Shown piece by piece: positions 19,522 through 28,109 of a DNA stretch of 64,000 bases. Position 1 is the first letter of the stretch; every line of letters starts with the position of its first letter. The position numbers and the translations under genes were made by a program. Origin of the DNA: Duganella sp. OV510 (GTDB lineage Bacteria; Pseudomonadota; Gammaproteobacteria; Burkholderiales; Burkholderiaceae_D); assembly GCF_900100205.1 (NCBI RefSeq), contig NZ_FNEQ01000001.1, forward strand, positions 806,001 through 870,000, given 5' to 3'. Under the pieces are notes generated by a model. The model ran no database searches and was not told the DNA's origin. It worked only from the letters and a program-made list of their open reading frames with translations.

Positions 19522-20142
19522 CTACGTCTCTGACGCCAGCCGCAACTGCCGGTCGAGTTGCGCCGCCTGCGCATAGCCGCCGCTGATTTCGACAACGCCG
19601 TCATCGCGCTCCAGCAGCAAGGCCGGAAAGCTGCGTACGCCCAGCGCGCGGGCATGGGCAAAGTCGGCGCTGGCCTGTGCGATGGTTACGCCGTCCTGCC
19701 AGGTGCGCAGCACGGTTTCCACGTCGATACCCAGCTGCGCGGCCACGACTGCGGACAGTACCCTGCCGTCGGTCGTATCCAGCCCATCGGCATAAAACGC
19801 GTGCTGCAAGGCGCGGAATACGGCCAGCAGGTCCGCCTGCGGCGCCAGCCGCCGCGCCGCCACCACTGCGCGACACACCGGCTCGGTATCGTAGACAAAG
19901 TTCTCGCGCGCCATCAGCGCCTCGCGATTGAACGGCAGACCGCTGGCGGCTTCCACGCGTGCCCAGTGCGTCAGGCGGAACTGCTTGCCCGCCTGATCCA
20001 GCACTTCAGTCCCGCCGGCTCGCAAGCCGCCGACGATGATCTGCAACTCCAGCCCCGGGTGCATGGCCATCAGCGCGGTCATTTCCTTGCCGAAGCCATA
20101 GCACCACGAGCACATGGGATCACCCACGTACAGCAGCTTCAT
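19522..20142 (-). CDS. DsbA-fold thiol oxidoreductase-like protein
   Basis: A 206-residue thioredoxin/DsbA-fold protein with a CSWC active-site motif near the N-terminus (YVGDPMCSWCYGFG) and the cis-Pro region at VRSFPALLLE. There is no signal peptide, so it works in the cytoplasm, like FrnE-type relatives. Its start overlaps the stop of the upstream tautomerase gene (ATGA), so the two are translationally coupled. Its partner or substrate is unknown. Confidence 0.88.
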   Translation of the reverse strand: MKLLYVGDPMCSWCYGFGKEMTALMAMHPGLELQIIVGGLRAGGTEVLDQAGKQFRLTHWARVEAASGLPFNREALMARENFVYDTEPVCRAVVAARRLAPQADLLAVFRALQHAFYADGLDTTDGRVLSAVVAAQLGIDVETVLRTWQDGVTIAQASADFAHARALGVRSFPALLLERDDGVVEISGGYAQAAQLDRQLRLASET

Positions 20143-20351
20143 TTCACCGCCTTCTCGCGTTGGCGGCGCGTGGTGATGTTTTCGCGGTTGACGCCCCAGT
20201 TATCGGTCTCCACCTCGTCGATGATGACAAAGGTGGTGGCAGGGTCCTTGTTCAACACGCGTTGCAGCAGATCGGTCGAACCTTCGATCAATTGCTGTTT
20301 CTGTTCAGCCGTCACGCCTTCATTGGTGACGCGGATATTTACATATGGCAT
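20139..20351 (-). CDS. 4-oxalocrotonate tautomerase family protein (copy 2)
   Basis: A 70-residue tautomerase starting MPYVNIRVTNEG with the catalytic Pro2. It is highly similar to copy 1 at 17136 over its first 55 residues. It is preceded by AAGGAGAATCACC, a strong ribosome-binding site. The order SDR, tautomerase, DsbA-like on this strand, with short gaps and one ATGA overlap, makes a three-gene operon facing a LysR gene. The substrate is unknown; a small carbonyl or enol metabolite is inferred. Confidence 0.9.
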   Translation of the reverse strand: MPYVNIRVTNEGVTAEQKQQLIEGSTDLLQRVLNKDPATTFVIIDEVETDNWGVNRENITTRRQREKAVK

Positions 20352-20368
20352 GGTGATTCTCCTTTGAT

Positions 20369-21103
20369 TTACCAGGTGCCGGCGGTGGCGCCGCCATCGA
20401 CCGGTAGAATGGTGCCGCTGGTGAAGCTGGATTCGGTCAGGTACATGACGGCGTTGACAATATCGTCGGTGACACCCGTGGTGCCCGATGGCGCCAGCGT
20501 TCGGAAGAACGACTGTGTGGCCTCGTCCTGGCTATGCATCGGCGTGGCGATGATGCCCGGCGCCACCGCATTGACCTTGACGTTGGACGCCGCCAGCTCG
20601 ATCGCCAGGCCGCGCGTGGCGTGATTCAGGCCGCCCTTGATCAGCACCGGCAGCAGCGCCGGCACTTTCACATTCGGCTGCATCGCAATGCTGGCGGTGA
20701 TGTTGACGATGTGACCCGACTTGTTGGCGCCCATGTGCGCTGCCGCTTCCTGCGACGGGAAGAACACGCCCTTCAGGTTGGTGTCCAGCAGTTGCTCCAG
20801 GTCGTCTTCGGTGTAATCGGTCACCGGCTTGGCGATGAAGATGCCGGCGTTGTTGATCAGGATATCCACCTTGCCGAACGCCTCCACCGCGCGGGCAAAC
20901 AGCGCCTTGGCGGTCGCCGCCTTGGCGATATCACCCGGCACCAGCACGAAATTGGACGGGTTGCCCAACTTGTCCGCCGCTTCCTTCAGGCGCTCGATGG
21001 TGCGTGCGTTGCCGACCACGTTGTAGCCGCGCTTCAAATACGCCTCGGCAACCGCAAAGCCGATGCCGCTGGAAGCGCCGGTAACGATGACTGTCTTGCT
21101 CAT
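20369..21103 (-). CDS. Short-chain dehydrogenase/reductase (SDR)
   Basis: A 244-residue classical SDR. The cofactor motif is VTGASSGIG and NNAG is in place. The usual catalytic YxxxK is not seen: the corresponding region reads SIAMQPNVKVPALLPVLIKGGLNH, so the Tyr appears replaced, as in atypical SDRs. The start at 21103 sits in the same leader as the SDR at 12632 (19 bases identical). It heads a three-gene operon with the tautomerase and DsbA-like genes and is divergent from a LysR gene. The substrate is unknown. Confidence 0.9.
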   Translation of the reverse strand: MSKTVIVTGASSGIGFAVAEAYLKRGYNVVGNARTIERLKEAADKLGNPSNFVLVPGDIAKAATAKALFARAVEAFGKVDILINNAGIFIAKPVTDYTEDDLEQLLDTNLKGVFFPSQEAAAHMGANKSGHIVNITASIAMQPNVKVPALLPVLIKGGLNHATRGLAIELAASNVKVNAVAPGIIATPMHSQDEATQSFFRTLAPSGTTGVTDDIVNAVMYLTESSFTSGTILPVDGGATAGTW

Positions 21104-21217
21104 GATGTGTTTCCTTTCAAAGTTGGTTGGTGTGAGCAAACTATACTTTTGCGCTGGACCTTGATAAAGACATCAAAAAACAAGACAATTGATACATCAC
21201 GTAATGAATGAACCGAT

Positions 21218-22168
21218 ATGAAGCGTCAATTTGACGACGTCCTGCTCGGCAGCATCGAGTTGTTCTGCCTGGCGGCGGAACTATCCAGCTTTACCGCTGC
21301 CGCCACAGCTGCCGGGGTCACACCGGCAGCGGTCAGCCGTTCGGTATCGCGGCTGGAGGAAAGGCTGGGCGTGCGGCTGTTCGTCCGCACCACCCGCCAG
21401 ATCCGCCTGACCGACGGCGGCCGCGTCTACTTTGAGCAATGCCGCCAGGCGCTGTCCCAGCTGACCGAAGCCGAACGGCAGATCACCGGCGCCCAGGTCC
21501 AGCCCTCCGGCCCGCTGCGCATCAGCGCGCCGACGCCCTACGCCCACTACCGGCTGCTGCCGCTGCTGGGCGAGTTCCGCCGCAAATATCCCGACGTCAG
21601 CATCGACATCCACGTCAGCAACCGCAACATCGACTTTGCCGACGAAGGCTACGACCTGGCCATCCGCGGCCGCGCGCCAGCCGACTCCAACCTGATCGCC
21701 CGCAAGCTGGAAGACGCCGAACTGGTGCTGGTCGCCTCTCCAGACTATCTGCGGCGCGCCGGCACGCCCACCTCGCTGGACGACCTCAGCCAGCACGAAT
21801 GCATCCAGTTTGACCTGCCCAGCACCGGCAAGCGCATCCCCTGGCCGTTCATACGCGATGGCAAGCAAATCGATGTGGTGACTGAAGGCGGATTGTGTTG
21901 CTCGGAAGACGTGCTGGGCATCGTCACGCTGGCGCGCTCCGGCGCGGGTCTGGTGCAGACCTATCGCTTCATCGTGGAACAGGATCTGGCCAGCGGCGCA
22001 CTGGTCGAATTGCTGCCGCAACATGGCGGCGCCTCGCGGCCGTTTATCCTGCTGTACCCGCATGCAAGGCACCTGTCACTGCGAGTGCGCACCTTTGTTG
22101 ATTTCATTCTGGCAACAAAATTGCCGCAGGTCACTAGCTTGTTGCCAGCTATACCCAAAAGTTATTGA
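21218..22168 (+). CDS. LysR-family transcriptional regulator
   Basis: A 316-residue LysR protein. The helix-turn-helix is at FTAAATAAGVTPAAVSRSV, followed by SRLEERLGVRLFVRTTR and a complete effector domain. It is divergent from the SDR-tautomerase-DsbA operon across 114 bases, which is the standard LysR arrangement, so it probably controls that operon. The effector molecule is unknown. Confidence 0.92.
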   Translation: MKRQFDDVLLGSIELFCLAAELSSFTAAATAAGVTPAAVSRSVSRLEERLGVRLFVRTTRQIRLTDGGRVYFEQCRQALSQLTEAERQITGAQVQPSGPLRISAPTPYAHYRLLPLLGEFRRKYPDVSIDIHVSNRNIDFADEGYDLAIRGRAPADSNLIARKLEDAELVLVASPDYLRRAGTPTSLDDLSQHECIQFDLPSTGKRIPWPFIRDGKQIDVVTEGGLCCSEDVLGIVTLARSGAGLVQTYRFIVEQDLASGALVELLPQHGGASRPFILLYPHARHLSLRVRTFVDFILATKLPQVTSLLPAIPKSY

Positions 22169-22245
22169 TAATGATTTTTTTGGCATTGGAGAACATACGG
22201 GCACTGCTATAGCATAGAAGGTTAAGAAAACTTCCAGAGACACTC

Positions 22246-23553
22246 ATGCCCGCACCAATTTCCACCGCTTCCAGCTCCGCGCAGCCGCATGCCAATGGCT
22301 CCAGCAACCGCGCCGTCCTGTCGCTGCTGACCAGCCTGTTCTTCACCTGGGGCTTCATCACCGTCATCAACAACACGCTGCTGCCGCACCTGCGCAGCGT
22401 GTTCGACCTGAACTACACGCAAACCACGCTGATCGAATCGGTCTGGTTCATCGCCTATTTCTTCGCCTCGATTCCATCGGCGCGCCTGATCGAGCGCATC
22501 GGCTACCAGAAATCGATGGTGTTCGGCCTGATCATGATGGCTGCCGGCGCCCTGCTGATGATACCTGCCGCGCGCATGCCGTCCTACGGCGTGACGCTGG
22601 TGGCGCTGTTCATCATCGCCTGCGGCATCACGCTGCTGCAAGTGTCGGCCAACCCGTATGTCGCGGTGCTGGGCTCGCCGGAAACCGCTTCCTCGCGCCT
22701 GAACCTGGTACAGGCGTTCAACTCGCTGGGCGCGACGCTGGCGCCGCTGTTCGGCGCCTACCTGATCCTGGGCCGCTCCAACTCCGGCACCGCCGAAGCC
22801 GGCCGCGTGCTGACCCAGGCCGAAAAACTGGCCGACGCCCAAGCCGTGCAACTGCCCTACCTGATCGTCGCCTGCGTGCTGGTGATCCTGGCGCTGGTGA
22901 TCGCCCGCTTCAAGATGCCATCGATGCACCATGGCGCCACCAGCCGCGTGTCCGACGCCGAGCGTGAAAAGCTGTCGCTGTGGAAGCACCGCAACCTGGT
23001 GTTCGGCATTCCCGCCATCTTCATCTACCTGATCGCCGAAATCGGCGTGGCCAACCTGTTCATCAACTTCACCGCGCAGCCGGAAATCGGCGGCCTGAGC
23101 CACGAGCAAGGCGCACACTACCTGTTCCTGCTGTGGGGCGGCATGCTGATCGGCCGTTTCGTCGGCGCCTGGGCAATGAACAAAACCACTGCCGAGCGCG
23201 TGCTGGCCTTCTGCTCGATCGGCGCCTTCATCGTGATGATGATCGCCGCGCTGGGCACCGGCAGCGTCGCCATGTGGGCGCTGATCTCGGTCGGCCTGTT
23301 CCACTCGGTGATGTTCCCGACCATCTTCACGCTGGGCATCAAAGGCCTGGGCCCGCTGACCGAAGAAGGCGCCGGCCTGCTGATCATGGCGATCGCCGGC
23401 GGCGCGCTGGTGGTGGTGCAAGGCTGGCTGGCCGACACCGTCGGCTTGCAACTGTCCTTCCTGCTGACCGCCGTGTGCGAACTGTACGTGCTGTTCTACG
23501 CCATCTGGGGCTCGAAAGCCACCAACGCCTTCCCGGCTGAAAAAGCCGCGTAA
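22246..23553 (+). CDS. FucP-type sugar:proton symporter (MFS)
   Basis: A 435-residue inner-membrane transporter with about 12 hydrophobic segments. It has the FucP/GluP signatures FFTWGFITVINNTLLPHL in helix 1, QVSANPYVAVLG in helix 4 and LNLVQAFNSLG in helix 5. The family imports fucose, glucose/galactose or related sugars. No catabolic gene is adjacent, so the substrate is open; the arabinose-releasing enzymes elsewhere in the window make a plant sugar plausible. A clear terminator follows. Confidence 0.92.
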   Translation: MPAPISTASSSAQPHANGSSNRAVLSLLTSLFFTWGFITVINNTLLPHLRSVFDLNYTQTTLIESVWFIAYFFASIPSARLIERIGYQKSMVFGLIMMAAGALLMIPAARMPSYGVTLVALFIIACGITLLQVSANPYVAVLGSPETASSRLNLVQAFNSLGATLAPLFGAYLILGRSNSGTAEAGRVLTQAEKLADAQAVQLPYLIVACVLVILALVIARFKMPSMHHGATSRVSDAEREKLSLWKHRNLVFGIPAIFIYLIAEIGVANLFINFTAQPEIGGLSHEQGAHYLFLLWGGMLIGRFVGAWAMNKTTAERVLAFCSIGAFIVMMIAALGTGSVAMWALISVGLFHSVMFPTIFTLGIKGLGPLTEEGAGLLIMAIAGGALVVVQGWLADTVGLQLSFLLTAVCELYVLFYAIWGSKATNAFPAEKAA

Positions 23554-23573
23554 GCGCTCTTCGCTCCCGCCCG

Positions 23574-23601
23574 AATGCCTGCCTCGCGCAGGCATTTTTT
23601 T
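23574..23601 (+). terminator. Intrinsic terminator after the sugar permease
   Basis: AATGCCTGC (23574-23582), a five-base loop and GCAGGCATT (23588-23596) form a perfect nine-pair stem. A run of T residues follows to about 23601. It lies 20 bases after the stop of the FucP-type gene. Confidence 0.9.
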
Positions 23602-23745
23602 ATGCGCGACCCAACCGGTGGCTTGGTTTCAGAAAAGATTCTTATTTTCAACAAACATCGTGACAAAATCTCTACTTTGTATTATTTTCTACTGTATGTT
23701 TCAACGATAAATAGCGTGTAGTTACTGCTTGCCTTGACGCCGACC

Positions 23746-25890
23746 ATGCTCTCCCTACCCGTTCGCGACGACCTACAGGATATAGGCGACAATCATTACC
23801 AGATAGGCCGTCAGCTTGGCATGGGCGGTTATAGCCGGGTATTTGCCGCATGGGATTCAGTCCTGCAACGCCACGTTGCGATCAAGCGTATGCATGCGCC
23901 GGGGCTACCGCAAGATCCGCACCCATTGCTCAAAGAAGCACGGCTAGGCGCCTCTTTGAAGCACACTGCCTTTGTCCGCATCTTCGCGATCGAAAAGCAT
24001 CAGCAGGCCCAAGTCATCGTGATGGAATTGATCGAGGGAGAGACGCTGACGCAGCGGCTTGTCGGCGGCGCACTGCCGATGGCCGAGGCGCTCGATATCA
24101 TCGGTCAAATCGCTGAAGCCATGCACGAGGCACATCAGGCCCAACTGATCCATGGCGACCTGAAACCTTCAAATGTCATGCTGGAGCCGTCCTGTCGCGT
24201 ACGCATTCTCGATTTCGGCCTGGCGCGCAGCATCGATCCTCTGGCCACCGAGAGCGCCCCGCTCGACAACGCGCAAGGCACGATCGCCTACATGGCGCCG
24301 GAACGCCTGCTGGGGCAATCGTCCAGCCCGGCAAGTGACGTTTATGCTCTGGGCGTTGTGTTGTATGAGCTGATCGCCGGCCATCGCCCGCATGCCGGCT
24401 TGCGTGGCCTGGCGCTGGCCGCCGCCCATCTGCAATTATCTTCGAGGCTATGGGACTTCAGCGCTTTCCGCCCCGAGTGTGCGGCGCTGGTACATGCCAT
24501 GACCGCTCAGCAACCCGCCGACAGGCTGCAATCCATGGACCAGGTGACACAACAGCTGCGCGCCATTGCCGTCGGCCAGCCGCCGCCAATGCCACCGGCC
24601 AAGCTCCCACCAGGCAATGCGCGCTGGCTCGCCAGCGGCGCACTGGCGCTGGCGGCGCTAGCTGGCATGGCCTGGCTGTCTACGGCAGCGTGGCAGCCCT
24701 TGCGCGCGATCGCCATGAGCGAAGCGGACATGCTGCGCGCCGGCATGGCCAGCCTGGCCACGGGCGACCGCGACAATAGCCTGAACCAAGCCATAGCTGA
24801 CTTCGACGCCGTACTGAAAAAGAATCCGCGCCACGCCGCCGCCGCCGCAGGACTTTCGCTGGCCTATAGCCTCCGGTATGCCGGCGATGGCCGGGACGAA
24901 GCCTGGCTGAAATTGGCCGACGCCAGTGCACAGCAGGCGCTGCGCCTGGACAATCAACTGGCGCTGGCACATGCCGCGCAGGCGTCGGTGCTGGAATTCC
25001 AGGGGCATTACCCGGGCGCGCAACAAGCTAGTACGCGGGCCCTGCAGCTCGACCCGTTGAACGCCCTGGCGTTGCTGGGCCATGCCAGATTGTTGATCGC
25101 CATGCACCGCTATGCCGATGCCGAACACGCGCTGCGAGACGCCATGCAGCTGCATCCGCGCGAGCGCCGCTTTGCCGATCTGCTGGGCACGCTGCATTAT
25201 CGCCAAGGCGACTATGCCCAAGCCGAGCGCGACTTCCGGCTCAGCCTGAAGCTACAGCCCAACGCGGTCTATGCCTATGCCAACCTGAGCGCGGCCTTGC
25301 TCAGCCAGAACCGCAGCGACGAAGCCCTGCAGTTGGTTCAACAGGGATTGATGTTGCAGCCTGACAGCCATTTGTACTCCAACCTCGGTACGATTTTGTA
25401 TGCACGCGGCGCTTACGCCGGCGCCGCCGACGCCTTTGAGCAAGCCGCCTCTTCAGCCAAGGGCAGTCCCAACAATTACCTCGTCTGGGCCAATTTGGCC
25501 GATGCACTGCGCTGGCTGCCGGGACGGCAACAAGATGCGCAGCACGCCTATCAGCGCGCCAGCGATTTGCTGGGCGCCTTGCTGCAGCGATCACCCGACA
25601 ACATCAACCGCATGTCACGCTACGCGCTCTATCAGGCACGGCTGGGCCAGCCCACCGCCGCGCTGGAATGGAGCCAGCGTGCCAGCGACGCCGCGCCGGC
25701 CTCGCCGGAAGTGCAATTCCGCGCTGCGCTGACCGCCGAACTGACCGGACGGCGCTTGCTGGCGACCCAGCATCTGGCCCGCGCGCGCCAACTCGGTTAT
25801 CCCGCCAACCTGATCGACTCCGAACCCGACCTGGTTGCGCTGCGCCGCGCCATCCCAACCCTTCACCAACCCACAGGAAAGCCGCCATGA
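23746..25890 (+). CDS. Ser/Thr protein kinase with transmembrane helix and TPR repeats
   Basis: A 714-residue eukaryote-like kinase. The Gly loop (LGMGGYSRVF), VAIK lysine, HGDLKPSN catalytic loop, DFGLA and the APE motif (MAPERLL) are all in place within the first 280 residues. The catalytic loop has HGD in place of HRD. A membrane helix follows at about 295-318, then some 380 residues of tetratricopeptide repeats, presumably periplasmic or partner-binding. The ATG at 23746 is chosen; an in-frame TTG lies four codons earlier and neither has a clear ribosome-binding site. The next gene overlaps its stop. A neighbouring FHA-like sigma-54 activator is a possible phospho-target or reader. Confidence 0.9.
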   Translation: MLSLPVRDDLQDIGDNHYQIGRQLGMGGYSRVFAAWDSVLQRHVAIKRMHAPGLPQDPHPLLKEARLGASLKHTAFVRIFAIEKHQQAQVIVMELIEGETLTQRLVGGALPMAEALDIIGQIAEAMHEAHQAQLIHGDLKPSNVMLEPSCRVRILDFGLARSIDPLATESAPLDNAQGTIAYMAPERLLGQSSSPASDVYALGVVLYELIAGHRPHAGLRGLALAAAHLQLSSRLWDFSAFRPECAALVHAMTAQQPADRLQSMDQVTQQLRAIAVGQPPPMPPAKLPPGNARWLASGALALAALAGMAWLSTAAWQPLRAIAMSEADMLRAGMASLATGDRDNSLNQAIADFDAVLKKNPRHAAAAAGLSLAYSLRYAGDGRDEAWLKLADASAQQALRLDNQLALAHAAQASVLEFQGHYPGAQQASTRALQLDPLNALALLGHARLLIAMHRYADAEHALRDAMQLHPRERRFADLLGTLHYRQGDYAQAERDFRLSLKLQPNAVYAYANLSAALLSQNRSDEALQLVQQGLMLQPDSHLYSNLGTILYARGAYAGAADAFEQAASSAKGSPNNYLVWANLADALRWLPGRQQDAQHAYQRASDLLGALLQRSPDNINRMSRYALYQARLGQPTAALEWSQRASDAAPASPEVQFRAALTAELTGRRLLATQHLARARQLGYPANLIDSEPDLVALRRAIPTLHQPTGKPP

Positions 25891-26492
25891 ACCTGATGTC
25901 CACTCCACAGCAAGCCAGCGATGTCGACGCCGTATCACGCCCGCCGCTACTGCTCTCACTCTCCTTCGACGTCGACCAGATAAGCAGCCAGCTCGACTGG
26001 ACGCTGACGCCGGATGTGCAGCCAGTCACCGGCGCCGACTCCGGCTGTATCGCGTTCACCATGGGCGATGTGTTGAACGTCGCAGTCAACGGCTATGGAC
26101 GCAAGGGCAATTTTTACACTTTCCAGATTGTCGACTGCTGCATCATCACCAAACCGGCGCTGGTACAGATCGGTAGACAGGTAGCGCCGCTGTACGCCGC
26201 GCCCTCGCCCTTTGTGCAGGCGCTGGGCGCCTGCTACCCGCTGTCACTTGATTTTCGCTGCACGGCGCAGAACTATGTCGGCGCGGATCAGAAGCACCGC
26301 CGCGTCACCCACAGCTGGAAGCACCAGCTGGACGTCAACCATGCGCCAGGGCGCTGGGAGCTCTCGTTCGTACTGACGGTTCGCATTATGCGCGAGCTTG
26401 GCCATGTGACCGAAACCAGGGTGTTCAGCTTTGATCCCGAATGCCAGGTCGGCGACGGCACCGAACCGGACCTGCCGCACGGCGGCGCCTAA
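25887..26492 (+). CDS. Unknown protein coupled to the Ser/Thr kinase
   Basis: A 201-residue protein of no recognised family. It starts MNLMSTPQQASDVDAV in an ATGA overlap with the kinase stop and has CAGGAAA upstream, so it is made with the kinase. It has no signal peptide or membrane segment and looks mainly beta-stranded. Notable points are four well-spaced Cys residues and a basic stretch DQKHRRVTHSWKHQL around residue 137. It could be a kinase substrate or adaptor; this is only inferred from coupling. It converges with the sigma-54 activator gene by four bases. Confidence 0.7.
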   Translation: MNLMSTPQQASDVDAVSRPPLLLSLSFDVDQISSQLDWTLTPDVQPVTGADSGCIAFTMGDVLNVAVNGYGRKGNFYTFQIVDCCIITKPALVQIGRQVAPLYAAPSPFVQALGACYPLSLDFRCTAQNYVGADQKHRRVTHSWKHQLDVNHAPGRWELSFVLTVRIMRELGHVTETRVFSFDPECQVGDGTEPDLPHGGA

Positions 26493-27871
26493 GTCGGCGA
26501 CTCCGCGTTGCGCCGCAGCTGCGGATACATTGCCAGCAACTTGTACAACGACGGCCGCGAAATACCCAGCTCGCGCGCGGCCGGCTGGATCTGCCAGCCA
26601 TGTACGCGCAGCACCCGCGCCACCTCCTGCGGCGCCAGCTCCTCCAGCCTGATGCGGGTTGAACGCGCGGCAATGGCACTCGGCACAGGGGCTGGCGGTG
26701 TTGGCGCTGGCATCTGAATAAATGTTTCCAGCAGCAGCGCTTCGCCGGAATGCGCCGCCATCAATGCGCGGCGCAGCACCTGCGCCAATTGCCGCACATT
26801 GCCGGGCCAATCCTGGCGACACAGGATTTCGATGAATGCCGCCGGCAGCCGCCGCGCCAGCACAGCGGCATCCCCTTGCTCTGCCAGCACATGGCGCAGC
26901 AGCAGGCCGATATCCTCGCGTCGCTCACGCAGCGGCGGCAGCCGTATCAGAAAACCTTCCATACGGTGCAGCAAGGCAGGACTGAACTGCCGCGCGCTCA
27001 GGTCCTGATCTGTGGCGGCAATCAGGCGCACATTGGCGTGCAGCACGCGACTGGCGCCCAGCGGCCGGTATTCGCCGTTCTCCAGCACCCGCAGCAGCAT
27101 CGGCTGGATGACCTGTGGGGTGTCGCCTATTTCATCGAGAAACAAGGTGCCGCCATCGGCCTCGCCGAACAAACCGACACGCGCCTGTTGGGCGCCGGTG
27201 TAGGCGCCCTTGGCCGCGCCAAACAGGTCGGCAACGGCCAACGATTCGTTCAGCGCCGCCATGTTCACCGCCACATAGGGAGCGCCTGCGCGGCTGCCGC
27301 CGGCGTGGATGGCGCGCGCCGCCAGGTCCTTGCCGGTGCCGGTCTCACCCAACAGCAATACCGGCAGGCTGACTGCCGCCGCTTGCCTGACCTGATCGCG
27401 CAGACGGATCGCGGCGCTGCTGACACCCAGCAGCCCCGGCAGCGCATTCTGGCGCGGCAAGCCGTGCATCCAGTGTACGCACACCAGTATCGCGCCGCCC
27501 AAGCCCAGTACCAGCCCTCGCGTCACCTGTTCCGGCGTAAAGACGGCCGCCGCCAACAGCAGCTGGCCATTGGCGGTGACCGCCATCCTGCCTGACGCCA
27601 TGCTGATGCTGACATTGCCGGCGCCATCCCGGGCGATCGTCAGCGGCGCACGCGAAACGCTGCGATGTCCCAGCGGCAGACCAGCCAGGCCGGCGTCGCC
27701 AAACATTGGCAGGTAACGGCTTAACTCGACCTTGCCAGCCTCGGGCGGACCGATGTGCTGCTGACCGATACGGTCTAGTTCGGGATGCCACAGTATTGTC
27801 AGTCCCAGCAAGGGGCCGGCACGCGCTGCGTGCACGGCCAGCGGTGAGGTCAGCGTGTATTCGTCGTTCAT
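26489..27871 (-). CDS. Sigma-54-dependent activator with FHA-like N-terminal domain
   Basis: A 460-residue enhancer-binding protein. The N-terminal 140 residues resemble an FHA phosphopeptide-binding domain (LPLGHRSVSRAPLTI). The AAA+ domain has Walker A GETGTGKD, the sigma-54 loop as GAYTGA (usual form GAFTGA) and Walker B GGTLFLDEIGD. A Fis-type helix-turn-helix closes the protein (QPAARELGISRPSLYKLL). The ATG at 27871 is chosen because starts further upstream (27925, 27940) would fall inside a repeat cluster that looks like an operator. FHA plus an adjacent Ser/Thr kinase suggests control by phosphorylation (inference). Confidence 0.9.
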   Translation of the reverse strand: MNDEYTLTSPLAVHAARAGPLLGLTILWHPELDRIGQQHIGPPEAGKVELSRYLPMFGDAGLAGLPLGHRSVSRAPLTIARDGAGNVSISMASGRMAVTANGQLLLAAAVFTPEQVTRGLVLGLGGAILVCVHWMHGLPRQNALPGLLGVSSAAIRLRDQVRQAAAVSLPVLLLGETGTGKDLAARAIHAGGSRAGAPYVAVNMAALNESLAVADLFGAAKGAYTGAQQARVGLFGEADGGTLFLDEIGDTPQVIQPMLLRVLENGEYRPLGASRVLHANVRLIAATDQDLSARQFSPALLHRMEGFLIRLPPLRERREDIGLLLRHVLAEQGDAAVLARRLPAAFIEILCRQDWPGNVRQLAQVLRRALMAAHSGEALLLETFIQMPAPTPPAPVPSAIAARSTRIRLEELAPQEVARVLRVHGWQIQPAARELGISRPSLYKLLAMYPQLRRNAESPT

Positions 27872-27915
27872 GCAGCACACAATTGTTGGGGCGCGGTGAG
27901 CGCGATTATACCGCA

Positions 27916-27954
27916 GTGTTGACATGTCAATAGCTGTCAATACGCTGTCAACAC
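27916..27954. promoter_or_regulatory. Cluster of four TGTCAA/TTGACA elements, probable enhancer site
   Basis: GTGTTGACA (27916-27924) is followed directly by TGTCAA (27925-27930), then TGTCAA (27935-27940) and TGTCAACAC (27946-27954). The first two form a 12-bp palindrome and the outer arms form a nine-base inverted repeat. The cluster lies in the divergent region between the sigma-54 activator and the winged-helix gene, 58-96 bases upstream of a sigma-54-like promoter. It is a good candidate binding site for the activator. Confidence 0.6.
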
Positions 27955-28010
27955 CGGCCGCAGCAGCACCAGCGGCCAGCGTTTGCGGGGCTAACAGTGG
28001 GTGTTCTTTC

Positions 28011-28026
28011 AGGCACGGATTTTGAT
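28011..28026 (+). promoter_or_regulatory. Sigma-54-like promoter
   Basis: The sequence AGGCACGGATTTTGAT matches the -24/-12 consensus TGGCACG-N4-TTGC with GG at 28012-28013, ten bases, then GA in place of GC at 28024-28025. A transcript would start near 28036, ahead of the winged-helix gene. A sigma-54 activator gene and repeat cluster lie just upstream. The -12 element is imperfect. Confidence 0.45.
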
Positions 28027-28109
28027 AAGTAGAGAGTGCGCGCGAGACTGCGCGCGCCTGCGCAGACAGCGCAACCCAGGATACTTATTCCAAGCAGAAG
28101 GAGTTCATC

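Noticed and set aside
22222..23595. Reverse frame of 457 codons
   Set aside because: It is antisense to the FucP-type permease and consists of His/Gln/Ala-rich low-complexity sequence.
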